64,000 nt of DNA from Hahella ganghwensis DSM 17046 (GCF_000376785.1 NZ_AQXX01000144.1:1-64000); one strand, 5' to 3'; shown: positions 36,382-45,802, counted from the stretch's first letter. Numbers and translations: made by a program. The notes: generated from the sequence alone by a model not told the origin.

Positions 36382-37590
36382 ATGCCTGTCTATATTGAAT
36401 TAAATAAGTCTCAGGACGGGGGAGCCCGTCCTGTCAAAATCTACACGGCCGATGTGGACTATAAAGCGCTGGCGCAGCTCAAAAACCTGTCTCAGTTATC
36501 CATTATCCACTCGCATATTGCGGCGATGCCAGATGTGCATGCGGGTATCGGTGCAACAGTGGGCTCGGTGATTCCAACTCGAGGTGCCATCATTCCTGCG
36601 GCTGTCGGTGTGGATATTGGTTGCGGTATGAATGCGGTTCGGTTGTCGCTAAAAAGCAGTCAGCTACCAGATAACCTGAAACCGTTACGGTTGGCGATAG
36701 AGAGAGCTGTTCCTGTGGGGAATGCTTCCCATAAGGTGATATCAGCCCGCCATGCTGCCAGCAAGGAACTGGCCAGTGGTATTGATTTACTGTTGGAGAA
36801 ACACAGCAAGCTGAACAAGATGCTACGCCGGCCGAGAGAAACCTGGCTACGACAACTGGGAACACTGGGAAGTGGAAACCATTTTATTGAGCTGTGTATA
36901 GACCAAAGCAAGGATGTGTGGGTCATGTTGCACTCAGGGAGTCGAGGAATCGGCAATGCTATAGGGCGCTTCTTTATTGAGCTTGCCCGAAAAGATGTGG
37001 CGAGGAATCAAATAAATCTGCCGGACAAAGATTTGTCTTACTTCCAGGAAGGAAGTGACCACTTTTACGACTACGTTGAAGCGGTCAATTGGGCGCAGGA
37101 ATATGCTCGGGTGAATCGGCAGGAAATGCTGAATCTGGTTTTACGATCAATTCAACCGTTCCTGCCGGAATTTACGCTGACCTGTGAAGCGATCAACTGC
37201 CATCATAATTATGTGCAGAAGGAGCATCACTATGGGGCTGATGTGTATGTCACCCGAAAAGGTGCAATCAGCGCAAGAGAAGGGCAGCTTGGCATTATTC
37301 CAGGCAGTATGGGAGCAAAGTCCTATATTGTCCGGGGCAAAGGAAATCCGGAGTCGTTCTGTTCCTGTTCTCATGGCGCAGGACGCAAAATGAGCCGTTC
37401 GGCAGCAGTGCAAAGGTTCTCTCGGCAGGATCTGGAGACTCAGACCCGAGGCGTTGAATGTCGTAAGGATAAAGGGGTTCTGGATGAAATACCCAGTGCC
37501 TACAAAGATATCGATCAGGTGATGGAGCATCAAAGTGATCTGGTGGAAGTAGTACATCAATTGAAACAAGTGTTATGTGTGAAGGGGTGA
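36382..37590 (+). CDS. rtcB: RNA-splicing ligase RtcB
   Basis: 402 aa, close to E. coli RtcB (408). Start at ATG 36382, because AAGGAAAG precedes it and the family opens at this point; the frame is open to 36295. RtcB joins RNA 2',3'-cyclic phosphate or 3'-phosphate ends to 5'-OH ends with GTP and Mn2+. Metal ligands and active-site residues are visible: VDIGCGMNA (Cys), GSGNHFIEL (His), MLHSGSRGIGN (His), NCHHNYVQ (His) and the guanylylated His in CSHGAGRKMSR. No rtcA or rtcR is nearby; a 313-aa protein and a small basic protein follow on the same strand. Confidence 0.95.
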   Translation: MPVYIELNKSQDGGARPVKIYTADVDYKALAQLKNLSQLSIIHSHIAAMPDVHAGIGATVGSVIPTRGAIIPAAVGVDIGCGMNAVRLSLKSSQLPDNLKPLRLAIERAVPVGNASHKVISARHAASKELASGIDLLLEKHSKLNKMLRRPRETWLRQLGTLGSGNHFIELCIDQSKDVWVMLHSGSRGIGNAIGRFFIELARKDVARNQINLPDKDLSYFQEGSDHFYDYVEAVNWAQEYARVNRQEMLNLVLRSIQPFLPEFTLTCEAINCHHNYVQKEHHYGADVYVTRKGAISAREGQLGIIPGSMGAKSYIVRGKGNPESFCSCSHGAGRKMSRSAAVQRFSRQDLETQTRGVECRKDKGVLDEIPSAYKDIDQVMEHQSDLVEVVHQLKQVLCVKG

Positions 37591-37694
37591 TGAAGTGATA
37601 TTTGAATTGATCGAAATAAGCTGCTGCACTTCTTCGAAAGTGTATAACCGCTATAAACCATAGCAATGAATAACATCGTTACAGGAGCTATTCC

Positions 37695-37829
37695 ATGTAT
37701 TTGGTAAATAACGCCTTTCCTAAGTGGATAGGCAACAAAATTCGTGATGAAACTGATGTTGAAAAACAGCGTTTGAGAGATCGTTATGGAACTCGATACA
37801 GTCAGGGAGGTGATAGACGGCCTTCCTAA
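37695..37829 (+). CDS. Possible 44-aa protein between rtcB and the 313-aa gene
   Basis: ATG 37695, with AGGAG 7-8 bp upstream, reads MYLVNNAFPKWIGNKI, then charged and arginine-rich to RRPS and TAA. It overlaps the start of the next gene (37786) by 44 bp in another frame. Because the next gene's own ribosome site is weak, this frame could couple its translation. I recognise no family; codon evidence is thin. Confidence 0.35.
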   Translation: MYLVNNAFPKWIGNKIRDETDVEKQRLRDRYGTRYSQGGDRRPS

Positions 37830-38727
37830 GGAGCGGACCTTATTCTGGTATTTCAAGGACCGCTATGCACCTTATCTTCTACAAAAAGAGCTGGAACAAA
37901 ATGGTTCCAGAACAGTGGCAGAATTGAAACGCTCGCGTTTCTCAAAACTGGTGCAAAAGTCGGTGTGCAGTCCCTTAGTCAGCCGGGCAGGAAATCGCCC
38001 TGTGTTGGCAGATGAATTTGCAGCATTGTGGCCGGAAAACTCAACACCTTACGTGCTGACAGTCGGGCGCTGGGGAGGGATGAATAACTATCGCTGGAAT
38101 CAGACGTCAGTGCCTGGATGGAATCTGGTGCTGCAACTGAATTTCAGTAATGAACATGATCATGAGTACCGATGTCTTTTGGGAAAAGACTTTGATCATT
38201 TTGAATTTTATAGTCATCCCGTTCACCGGGGTAAGCGGAATACGCTGGCTTGGGCCAGAATCGATCTGGACTTTGACGAAGGTGTGGCCTTGATCGAGGA
38301 AATTCAGACTGACTGGATCAGGGAAGCCAGAGATGCATTTAAGGATGCCACAGAAGCTCGCAGGGAAAAGAAGAAGACCTTCAGCTTATGGAGTGATGAG
38401 TTTGAGGTGGGAAAAATGTGTCGGTACTACGAAATGGTATTGGCCCGTCACAGTGAGCAATGGGCGGAAGCAATGCTGACTGCTGCGATCGGTTTAATAC
38501 GTGATGAACTGGGGTTTCGTACAATCTTTTATCACAACTATGAAACCGGCAAGGCGCTAAAGCATATCGGTCATCGTGGACCTCCCAGGTCTTTGTATAC
38601 CGATCTGCCAAAAAAGTTCTGTTTCAAGGAAACAGAGCAGGGTCCACAGTATGTCACTACCCACCGGGAGGTGAAGAGAATGTGGAAGAAACTGAAATGT
38701 AAAAAGTGGTTTGTATTAAATCTATAG
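37786..38727 (+). CDS. Conserved-looking protein with IEEIQTDW motif, unknown function
   Basis: 313 aa, no signal peptide or membrane segment, rich in aromatic and basic residues, so probably a soluble cytoplasmic enzyme or RNA-binding protein. The stretch ALIEEIQTDW (about 168-177), then EQWAEAMLTAAIGLIRDELGFRTIFYHNYETG, recalls a domain I remember from phage and mobile-element polyvalent proteins with IEEIQSDWHQ followed by a Tyr/Gly-rich part. The similarity is from memory and unverified. Only GAGAG precedes this ATG. It lies downstream of rtcB and ends 9 bp before the small basic gene, suggesting one operon with an RNA-related task. Confidence 0.7.
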   Translation: MELDTVREVIDGLPKERTLFWYFKDRYAPYLLQKELEQNGSRTVAELKRSRFSKLVQKSVCSPLVSRAGNRPVLADEFAALWPENSTPYVLTVGRWGGMNNYRWNQTSVPGWNLVLQLNFSNEHDHEYRCLLGKDFDHFEFYSHPVHRGKRNTLAWARIDLDFDEGVALIEEIQTDWIREARDAFKDATEARREKKKTFSLWSDEFEVGKMCRYYEMVLARHSEQWAEAMLTAAIGLIRDELGFRTIFYHNYETGKALKHIGHRGPPRSLYTDLPKKFCFKETEQGPQYVTTHREVKRMWKKLKCKKWFVLNL

Positions 38728-38736
38728 GAGATACAT

Positions 38737-38907
38737 ATGGCGAACCAGGTGAAAAAACGTAATCCTCATGCATGTAATCCGATCATGCGCAAAGGTGGTG
38801 TTCACCAAAAATCAAATAGCGCCAAGCGCGCTAAAGACAAACGTCAATTAAAGGAGCAGGCCCGGGCAATGTCCCGGGACTGCTCCTTTGGCCTTCAGGC
38901 TGCATAG
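38737..38907 (+). CDS. Small basic protein (56 aa) at the end of the rtcB cluster
   Basis: ATG 38737 with AGGAG 6 bp upstream, 9 bp after the 313-aa gene. The product begins MANQVKKRNPHACNPIMRKG and continues GVHQKSNSAKRAKDKRQL; 14 Lys/Arg against 3 acidic residues make it strongly basic, as for ribosome- or RNA-binding peptides. The last third (KEQARAMSRDCSFGLQAA) is encoded by the two arms of a large hairpin. I do not recognise a named family. Too short for routine ORF calling, but the ribosome site and spacing support it. Confidence 0.72.
   Translation: MANQVKKRNPHACNPIMRKGGVHQKSNSAKRAKDKRQLKEQARAMSRDCSFGLQAA
38850..38889 (+). terminator. Large stem-loop inside the 3' end of the small basic gene
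   Basis: Arms AAAGGAGCAGGCCCGGG (38850-38866) and its complement with one mismatch (38873-38889) surround a 6-nt loop. Only TTT follows, so it may work as a terminator or as an mRNA-stabilising end. It is unusual in lying within the coding frame. Confidence 0.5.
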
Positions 38908-38949
38908 TCTTTCTTTTCTGTCTTCAATTTTTTCCTTTCTGATTTCTTA

Positions 38950-40005
38950 TTATTCTTTCAAAATTTCCGGAAACTTTCTAAGGGCCGCCCTTAGCTGGTG
39001 GTAGGTCAATCCCAGTGCACTGGCAGTGCGTTTCTGATTAAACTGATGGTCTTTTAAGGCTTTCTTTATCAGTTGTTGTTCCAAGTCAGCCAATGTGCCT
39101 CGTAAGCCCTTTGTGAGGACCTCCGGCGGAGAAAGGGGTGGGCTGGTGGTAGACTGTTTCGGGTCTAACGGAGTCGATTCTGGTTCTGGTAAGGCGGATG
39201 ATTTCGCCACTGTCGTCGCCGCAGAACTCCAAGGCGAGACAAATGGGTCCAGAATTATCTGGTCCACTGGATCTTCTGGTGTGTGATGGCGATAGACACT
39301 GCGTTCCACCACATTTTTCAGTTCCCGAATATTGCCCGGCCACTGATGACTTATCAGTGTATTCATTGCCTGGAAGGTAAATCCCGCAAACCAGTCGTAA
39401 CCTAGTTCCCGGCACATTTTCAGGGCGAAGTGATCGGCCAGTTCAGGTATATCTTCCATGCGATAACGCAGAGGAGGCAGGTTGATCACATCAAAGGCCA
39501 GTCGATCCAGCAGATCACTTCGAAACTGGTTCTCTGTCGCCAATCGGGGCAGGTCGGCATTGGTGGCTGCAACCAATCGAACGTCTACTTGCAGCGTTTT
39601 ATTTCCGCCTAACCGCTCAAAGCGGCCATATTCAATAATTCTGAGCAATTTCTCCTGAATAGGCAGCGAGGCTGTTGCCAATTCATCCAAGAAAAGTGTG
39701 CCGCCGTCAGCCCTTTCAAACAGCCCTGCGCGAGTTCTGTTAGCTCCGGTAAAAGCTCCGGCTTCATGGCCGAAAAGTTCAGACTCCAGAAGGTTTTCAT
39801 TCATCGCCGCGCAGTTAACCTGAAGATAGGGTTGGTCCCAGCGACCGGATAGAAAATGCAGGCGTTCGGCGATTAATTCTTTACCGGTGCCACGTTCGCC
39901 TATCACCAGCACGGGTCTGTTTAATGGTGCAACCTGCGAGACTTGTTCCAGTACCAGGTGGAGTGATTCGGAGCTGCCGATTAATGGCTGTCGGTGAACT
40001 TCCAT
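38950..40005 (-). CDS. pspF: Psp operon transcriptional activator PspF
   Basis: 351 aa. Sigma-54-dependent AAA+ activator without an N-terminal receiver domain: GERGTGKELIAERLHF (Walker A), FGHEAGAFTGA (GAFTGA loop contacting sigma-54), GGTLFLDELATA (Walker B), then a Fis-type helix-turn-helix at the end (NQKRTASALGLTYHQLRAALRKF). In E. coli PspA holds PspF inactive until membrane stress. The linker between AAA+ and DNA-binding domain is long and Pro/Ser-rich (residues about 245-300). Divergent from pspABC, as in enterics. Confidence 0.95.
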   Translation of the reverse strand: MEVHRQPLIGSSESLHLVLEQVSQVAPLNRPVLVIGERGTGKELIAERLHFLSGRWDQPYLQVNCAAMNENLLESELFGHEAGAFTGANRTRAGLFERADGGTLFLDELATASLPIQEKLLRIIEYGRFERLGGNKTLQVDVRLVAATNADLPRLATENQFRSDLLDRLAFDVINLPPLRYRMEDIPELADHFALKMCRELGYDWFAGFTFQAMNTLISHQWPGNIRELKNVVERSVYRHHTPEDPVDQIILDPFVSPWSSAATTVAKSSALPEPESTPLDPKQSTTSPPLSPPEVLTKGLRGTLADLEQQLIKKALKDHQFNQKRTASALGLTYHQLRAALRKFPEILKE

Positions 40006-40131
40006 TTTGAGTGGCTCAAATGACTAATAATGAGTCTAAATAACCATATAATAGCTTAAATGGCAATCGAGGGGCAGGAGTTTCCTGCATTTTTAGATCA
40101 TATCTCCATAAAATCAATAAGATAGAGTTTT

Positions 40132-40147
40132 TGGCACGACTCTAGCT
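40132..40147 (+). promoter_or_regulatory. Sigma-54 promoter of pspABC
   Basis: TGGCACG-ACTC-TAGCT matches the -24/-12 consensus (TGGCACG-N4-TTGCW) with one change in the -12 element and the right GG-GC spacing, 59 bp before the pspA ATG. The AT-rich stretch between it and pspF, with GACTAATAATGAGTC at 40022, could hold the PspF activating sites. Confidence 0.88.
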
Positions 40148-40205
40148 ATACCTGAAGAAAGAACTTCACGCTTATTTGAGCACGAACAACGTAAGGAGAC
40201 TGGCT

Positions 40206-40883
40206 ATGGGTATTTTTTCTCGTTTTGGTGACATCATTAACGCCAATATCACAGCATTGCTGGATCGCGCTGAAGATCCGGCCAAGATGATTCGTATGAT
40301 GATTCAGGAAATGGAAGACACACTGATTGAAGTGCGTACCACGTCCGCGCGAGTGATTGCTGATAGAAAGGAATTGGAGCGCCGTGTGCAGTTTCTGCAG
40401 CAGGAAGCCGATAAGTGGGATGGGAAAGCCCGATTGGCTTTGAGTAAGGGGCGAGAGGACCTTGCCAGGGCTGCATTGGCTGAAAAAGATCTGATTGAAG
40501 AAAACCTGCAACTGGCAACTCAGGAAATCAAGAGTATTGAAGAGCAATTGGTAGTATTGGACGAGGAAATCGCCCAATTACAGCAAAAACTGGACGATGC
40601 CAAAGCCAAACAGAAGTCATTGGTTGCCAGAGAAAGGACGGTGCGTTCCCGAATGGATATCCGGCGTAGCAGTAACCGGAGTAAGCTGGAAGAGGCGTTC
40701 AATAAGTTTGAAACCTATGAACGCAAAATGGATGACATGGAGGCTCAGGTAGAGTCTGAGGATCTGGGACGCTCCAAGAATCTGGCGGACGAATTCGCAG
40801 AGCTTGAGCGTGATGACAAGGTCAATGAAGCGCTGGCCAAGCTGAAGGAAAGCATGGCCGCGGAAAACAGGAGTGAAAAATAA
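40206..40883 (+). CDS. pspA: Phage shock protein A
   Basis: 225 aa (E. coli 222). Start at ATG 40206 after AAGGAGA; the longer frame from 40176 is leader. Begins MGIFSRFGDIINANITALLDRAEDPAKMIRMMIQEME, the amphipathic helix that binds stressed membranes, followed by coiled coils typical of PspA/IM30. It both inhibits PspF and oligomerises on damaged membrane to limit proton leak. First gene of pspABC; its stop shares one base with the pspB start (TAATG). Confidence 0.96.
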   Translation: MGIFSRFGDIINANITALLDRAEDPAKMIRMMIQEMEDTLIEVRTTSARVIADRKELERRVQFLQQEADKWDGKARLALSKGREDLARAALAEKDLIEENLQLATQEIKSIEEQLVVLDEEIAQLQQKLDDAKAKQKSLVARERTVRSRMDIRRSSNRSKLEEAFNKFETYERKMDDMEAQVESEDLGRSKNLADEFAELERDDKVNEALAKLKESMAAENRSEK

Positions 40884-41149
40884 TGTCTCTGACAGCTTTC
40901 TTCTTTGTGCCGGCAGTTATTTTCCTGTCGATTGTGGCGCCCTTGTGGTTGATTTTGCACTACTGGACGCAGGCAAAGGCACGCAAGGGAATCTCCAATG
41001 AGGAGAGAGAATTGCTTAATAATGCACTGAGTACTGCAGAGAGACTGGAAAAGCGTGTTGTCACCCTGGAAACCATTCTTGACGCAGAGCACGATGGCTG
41101 GAGAACTTTTGACAACCAGCAGGATGATCAGAGACCAAGGGAGCATTAG
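40883..41149 (+). CDS. pspB: Phage shock protein B
   Basis: 88 aa. One transmembrane helix (FFFVPAVIFLSIVAPLWLILHYW) with a cytoplasmic helical tail (NNALSTAERLEKRVVTLETILD), the PspB layout. With PspC it senses membrane stress and recruits PspA, releasing PspF. Coupled to pspA by a one-base overlap and to pspC by a 2-bp gap. Confidence 0.93.
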   Translation: MSLTAFFFVPAVIFLSIVAPLWLILHYWTQAKARKGISNEERELLNNALSTAERLEKRVVTLETILDAEHDGWRTFDNQQDDQRPREH

Positions 41150-41151
41150 GT

Positions 41152-41541
41152 ATGAATAAGGCGACCAAAGAAAATGGCTATAATCGGGATCTGTACCGCG
41201 ATCCCTCCAAGGGTTGGATCGCCGGTGTATGTGCCGGTGTTGCTGAAGCCTATGGTCAGCCGGTCTGGCTGGCTCGTATATTGATGCTGACGATATTCAT
41301 CTTCAGTGGAAGCCTGGGGCTGTTGATGTATATCGCTGGATACTTTCTGCTTGGAAAGAGGCCTGTCGGGCTGGAACAGCCCAGTTCTACGCGGCCTTTA
41401 TTTGACTACGGGGAAACGGCTTCGATGCGCGCCCGACAACTGGCTGAGCGCATGGCCGAGGTAGATCGAAGAATACAGGCTATGGAACGTTATGTAACTT
41501 CCAACAGGTTTAAAGTCAACGAGCAGTTCAAGGGACTATAG
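41152..41541 (+). CDS. pspC: Phage shock protein C
   Basis: 129 aa. The PspC domain opens LYRDPSKGWIAGVCAGVAEAYGQPVWLARILML, then a transmembrane helix (TIFIFSGSLGLLMYIAGYFLLG) and a soluble tail. Partner of PspB in membrane-stress sensing. Last gene of the operon; a G/C-rich hairpin follows. Confidence 0.95.
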   Translation: MNKATKENGYNRDLYRDPSKGWIAGVCAGVAEAYGQPVWLARILMLTIFIFSGSLGLLMYIAGYFLLGKRPVGLEQPSSTRPLFDYGETASMRARQLAERMAEVDRRIQAMERYVTSNRFKVNEQFKGL

Positions 41542-41555
41542 TGTCGACTTGAATA

Positions 41556-41589
41556 AAATATCCCCCCCACTTGTGGGGGGAAGAATATT
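41556..41589. terminator. Convergent stem-loop between pspC and kamA
   Basis: CCCCCCA / TGGGGGG stem with loop CTTG, extended by AATAT / ATATT flanks. On the minus strand the stem is followed by ATATTTTATT, so it fits best as the kamA terminator, possibly weakly bidirectional. Confidence 0.65.
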
Positions 41590-41605
41590 GCTGATTAATC
41601 GACGT

Positions 41606-42973
41606 TCATGTCTCTTCAAAGAAAAAGTGCTCTTCACCAAAAGCAGGCTGCAAATGATTTAGCCAAGTCGCCTGTTCGTCATATCTGGCGAAGAATGGTT
41701 TTTGCACCCAATCAGGATTGCGGCCCTGAATCATACGCAAGACAAACACCTTTTCTCCATTGATTTCTGTCACGCCCTGAATCTCCACTTTTCCTGGATG
41801 CGCACTCATTGAGGGCCCCCTTGCAGTACGAGCGATACCGGAAACCCTCTGCATTGCATCCTGGTAAATTTCCCAGGCTTTCACCAGTGGTACCTCGAAG
41901 TAGTGTCGAGCGCCGGTATCTCTTTCCACAAACATATAATAAGGGATGATTCCCATTTCAACCTGCGTTTGCCACAGGCGTGCCCACACCTCGGCGTCGT
42001 CATTGATATTGGCCAGCAGTGGGCCCTGAGCTCTGATCTGTGCACCGGTGTTTCGTACTCGGCGTACGGCTTCCCGGGCGATTTCAGGCTCGAGTTCACG
42101 CCAATGGTTGTAGTGAGCCATCAAGGCCAAATGTTTACCGGCTGCCTGAACCTCCTCAAAAAGGCGCAGGAGGTCGGCAGCGTCTTCATCGGTGACAAAT
42201 CGCTGGGGCCAAAACGTCAGGGCTTTTGAGCCTATGCGGATGGTCCGGACATGATTAAACTCAGGAGATAGCAATGGTTCAAGATAAGCTCGCAGGTTTT
42301 TCGTTTTCATGACAAGTGGGTCACCACCTGTTATCAGGACATCAGTTACCTCAGGGTGTGCCCGAAGGTAGTCCTGCAACTGACCTGACTCTTTAGCTGC
42401 TATTCTCAGATCCTTGTCACCGACAAACTGGGCCCATCGGAAACAGAAGGTGCAGTAGCTGTGACAGACCTGGCCGGAACTGGGAAAGAAGAGCACGGTT
42501 TCGCGATACTTGTGCTGAACGCCCTGTACGGTTTCATTATCCAGTGTAGGAATATTGTGTTCCATTTGTCCGGCCGGGTGAGGGTTCAAAGCCTCCCTTA
42601 CTTCCCGAATGGTATCGTTCAGCGCACTTTTGTCGTTAAGTGAAAATACCGTTGCCACCTTGTCATACAACTCAGGAGCCAGCATTTCTTTTTGTGGAAA
42701 TGTTAGCTGGAAGATGGGATCTTCAGGAATGTTGTTCCAGTCAATCAGCTCGTTGATGACATATTCATTCACGCGGAAGGGCAGCACACTGGCAACCACT
42801 TTCATGTCGAATCTTTGTTGTTCTGAGAGACGATTCAGTTGTGGAATCTGGCCCAATTGCTTTGCAGTGAAAACTTTAAACCGTTGCTCGCCAAAGGTAG
42901 TTTCAGCTTTATCTCCACCGTTGCTGGCGATCATATTTTCGTCGGCAATAGCGACTACATTCTGACTCTGCAT
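41606..42973 (-). CDS. KamA-family radical SAM protein (lysine 2,3-aminomutase-like)
   Basis: 455 aa. Radical SAM cluster motif CHSYCTFC (CxxxCxxC) near residues 168-175, a GGDPLVM SAM-binding stretch, and the KamA-type C-terminal part with YMFVERDTGARHYFEVPL. It is longer than EpmB, the EF-P lysine modifier (about 340 aa), and no epmA or efp gene is near, so a beta-lysine or other amino-acid mutase role is more likely. The first 60 residues are a variable extension. Single gene convergent with pspABC. Confidence 0.85.
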   Translation of the reverse strand: MQSQNVVAIADENMIASNGGDKAETTFGEQRFKVFTAKQLGQIPQLNRLSEQQRFDMKVVASVLPFRVNEYVINELIDWNNIPEDPIFQLTFPQKEMLAPELYDKVATVFSLNDKSALNDTIREVREALNPHPAGQMEHNIPTLDNETVQGVQHKYRETVLFFPSSGQVCHSYCTFCFRWAQFVGDKDLRIAAKESGQLQDYLRAHPEVTDVLITGGDPLVMKTKNLRAYLEPLLSPEFNHVRTIRIGSKALTFWPQRFVTDEDAADLLRLFEEVQAAGKHLALMAHYNHWRELEPEIAREAVRRVRNTGAQIRAQGPLLANINDDAEVWARLWQTQVEMGIIPYYMFVERDTGARHYFEVPLVKAWEIYQDAMQRVSGIARTARGPSMSAHPGKVEIQGVTEINGEKVFVLRMIQGRNPDWVQKPFFARYDEQATWLNHLQPAFGEEHFFFEET

Positions 42974-43470
42974 CTATTTCCTCACTGACAGTAGACTCTG
43001 ATATGCATGGCAGTGGCATCCTCTGTAACCAAAGGCCACTACCGAAAGATATCTGCTTGAAGATTGTTTCTTGTGTTCGAAAGCCGCTTTGCCATTTATG
43101 CAGGCAAAGTCAGGCATTGAGATTAGTTTTTATGACACCGGACGCCCTGTCCTCGCCCTGATTCTGGGGAGGAGGGGGAAGCGGATGTTACCTGAATAAT
43201 GATTAGATGTCTAAATAATAAGGGGTAAAAGCCTTGTGTAAGGTATATCCTTTATATGTGGGTGCTTGTTTTTTGGTCATTCGGCTTCTAACCTTTTTAA
43301 TAGGGGTGAGAAGTCGGTTTTCCCCGGTGAGGTCGTATTGCATCCATAGGATTGCGGTATATGTGCAATACGTGTGGCGGGTTTGAATATGCCGTTAGGG
43401 GATGATTGAAAGGAGTTGATTCGTTTGTACACCTTAGGAGTGGTGGCATGTTTCTTCAGAGGAAGCCACG
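42974..43470. other. Divergent intergenic region kamA / chemotaxis gene (497 bp)
   Basis: No ORF or RNA gene recognised. The one clear structure is a perfect 9-bp inverted repeat, CGTATTGCA (43334-43342) with TGCAATACG (43364-43372), about 100 bp before the chemotaxis gene. I looked for a sigma-28 flagellar promoter and found only a poor partial match (GCCGTTAG near 43391). Confidence 0.5.
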
Positions 43471-45802
43471 ATGACGCTCAAGAACAAATTGATTCTCGTA
43501 TGTATTACCTTGGCGATAGTACCTGTCATCTTGGTCAGCGCTACCTTGGGATACGAGTCCTACCAAAGCGGCCGGCAGACGATTGAGCAGCAGGCCAGGG
43601 ATCAGCTTATTTCGATCCGTGATATCAAGCAACAGCAGATCGAAGGCTACTTCGATACTATCCGAAAGCAGGTGCTGACATTTTCCAATGATCGTATGAT
43701 TATTGACGCCATGTCGCAATTCAAGAGTGCGTTTACTGCTTACAAGTCCACTCAGGGGGCTACCATCCACAGATTCAATGCGACAGCAACTGCGTCAGTA
43801 TTACACCGGAGACTTTCTGCAAGAATATGGGCGTCGCAACAGTGGCGAGTCGGTTGATACGAATCGGTTACTGGATCAATTGGATGATGACTCCATAGCC
43901 TTGCAATACCAATATATCAAGGCTAACCCAAATCCGTTAGGTAGTAAGGATCTTCTGGAAGCGCCTGGGGATAACAGCGAATACTCACAACTGCATCGCA
44001 AGTATCATCCCCATATTCGTGACTTTCTGGTAAAGTTTGAGTACTACGATATATTCTTGGTTGATGTCGACAGTGGGGATATCGTTTATTCAGTATTCAA
44101 GGAATTGGATTATTCTACTTCCCTGAAAAACGGACCCTATGCAAACAGTGGAATTGCCAAAGCCTTCCAGATGGCAAATCAGGAAGGCCTTAAAGAAAGC
44201 GTAGCACTGACGGATTTCGAACCGTACTTTCCCTCATACGAAGATCCCGCCGCGTTCATTGCCTCCCCGATATTCGATAATGGAAGGAAAACAGGCATAC
44301 TGATTTTTCAGATGCCGATTGACAGAATTAACGCCATTATGACCCACGATGGCCACTGGAAGGAATCGGGTCTGGGAGACTCCGGTGAAACCTATCTTGT
44401 TGGCACTGACTTTAAAATGCGAAGTCTGAGTCGCTTCCTGATTGAGGATAAGGAAGGATATTTAGAATTGCTCGCTTCTTTGCCGGATATGTCTGGCGAG
44501 GTACTTCGGTCCATTAAAGCCAAGAACACGAATATTGGCTTACAGCCGGTCAATACGAAAGGTACTCAAGCGGCAATCGCCGGCCAGAGTGGCTTTGACC
44601 ATTTTCCGGATTACCGGGACATCATGGTGCTGTCAGCCTACAGTCCTTTGTCGATACCGGGTCTGGAGTGGGCAATAATGAGTGAAATTGACGAGGAAGA
44701 AGCCTTTTTGCCCTCGGATCAGTTAAGAACGCAGATCTGGACAATGGCTATCGCCTGTGTATTGATCGCTATTGTGGTCGCGGGCGTTATTGGGTGGTTG
44801 GTAGCCAGATCGCTGACTACGCCTATTATTGCTTTTACCAGTACCCTGACGCGTATTAATGAAACCTCCGACTTGACTGAAAGAGTGCCTGTTTCTGGTA
44901 AAGACGAAATTGCCATGAGTGCCGTAGCAATTAATGGCTTGTTGGAAAAATTCCAGCAAACGATACAGCATTTGGGGGAGACCAGTGAGCAACTCAAAGC
45001 AGCATCCTCAACTATGGCTGAAGTGACGCACCAGGTATTGGAAACCACCCAGCAACAACAGGGACAAAGTCAGCAAGTGGCGGCGGCTGCCACCGAGATG
45101 ACTGCGACGGCTCAGGATGTGGCTAAGAACGCCGAGCAGGCATCTGAGGCAACGACCAGAGCGAATGAAGCGGGGCTGGAAGGAAACCGGATTGTCAGCC
45201 TGAGTATCGATAAGATAAATCATCTGGCCAACAACATTGAAAACATGGAGCAGGTTTTGAGCAAGGTGGCAACTGATAGTGATGCCATAGGGTCTGTGCT
45301 CAAAGTTATCAGTGATATTGCAGAGCAAACCAATCTACTGGCGTTGAATGCAGCGATAGAGGCTGCCAGAGCCGGAGAGCAGGGGCGTGGCTTTGCTGTA
45401 GTAGCGGATGAAGTACGCACTTTGGCAAAACGCACCCATGACTCTACTGAAGAAATTCGCTCTACGATTGAGCAGCTCCAAAGCGGTGTTGGTGATGCCG
45501 TATCTTCAATCAAGAGCGGTGTGGACCAAGCAAAAGATAATGTGAGTGATGCCAGCAGTATGGGGGAATCTCTTAATGAGATTACCCGGCATTTGCAGAG
45601 TATCTCTGAGATGACAGACCAGATCGCCGCTGCTGCAACAGAGCAGTTGGCGGTGTCTGAAGATATTTCCTCCAGTATCGTTGCAGTCAGCGATCTGGCG
45701 GGGACATCTGCCGAGGCGGCAGAAAGGTCTTCAGGAGCAGGACAGGACGTTGAGAATCTGGCCACCAGCTTGAGAGACTATGTTTCTCAGTTTAAGGCCT
45801 GA
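43471..45802 (+). pseudogene. Methyl-accepting chemotaxis protein, broken by a one-base frameshift
   Basis: The 5' part (43471 to about 43760) encodes TM1 (LILVCITLAIVPVILVSATLG) and the beginning of the periplasmic sensor. The rest continues in the next frame: a Cache-like sensor ([44 protein letters not shown]), TM2 ([22 protein letters not shown]), HAMP, and the signalling hairpin ([37 protein letters not shown]). Removing one G from the run GGGGG at 43755-43759 restores [15 protein letters not shown] and a full-length receptor of about 775 aa. So there is an insertion in a homopolymer: true mutation, phase variation or sequencing error. The downstream ORF has its own ATG at 43703 but would lack TM1. 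AGAGGAAG precedes the start. Confidence 0.9.

Noticed and set aside
43160-43420. Possible c-di-GMP riboswitch or sigma-28 promoter before the chemotaxis gene
   Set aside because: The conserved GEMM core is missing, and the sigma-28 match covers only GCCGTTAG without a -35 element at the right distance.
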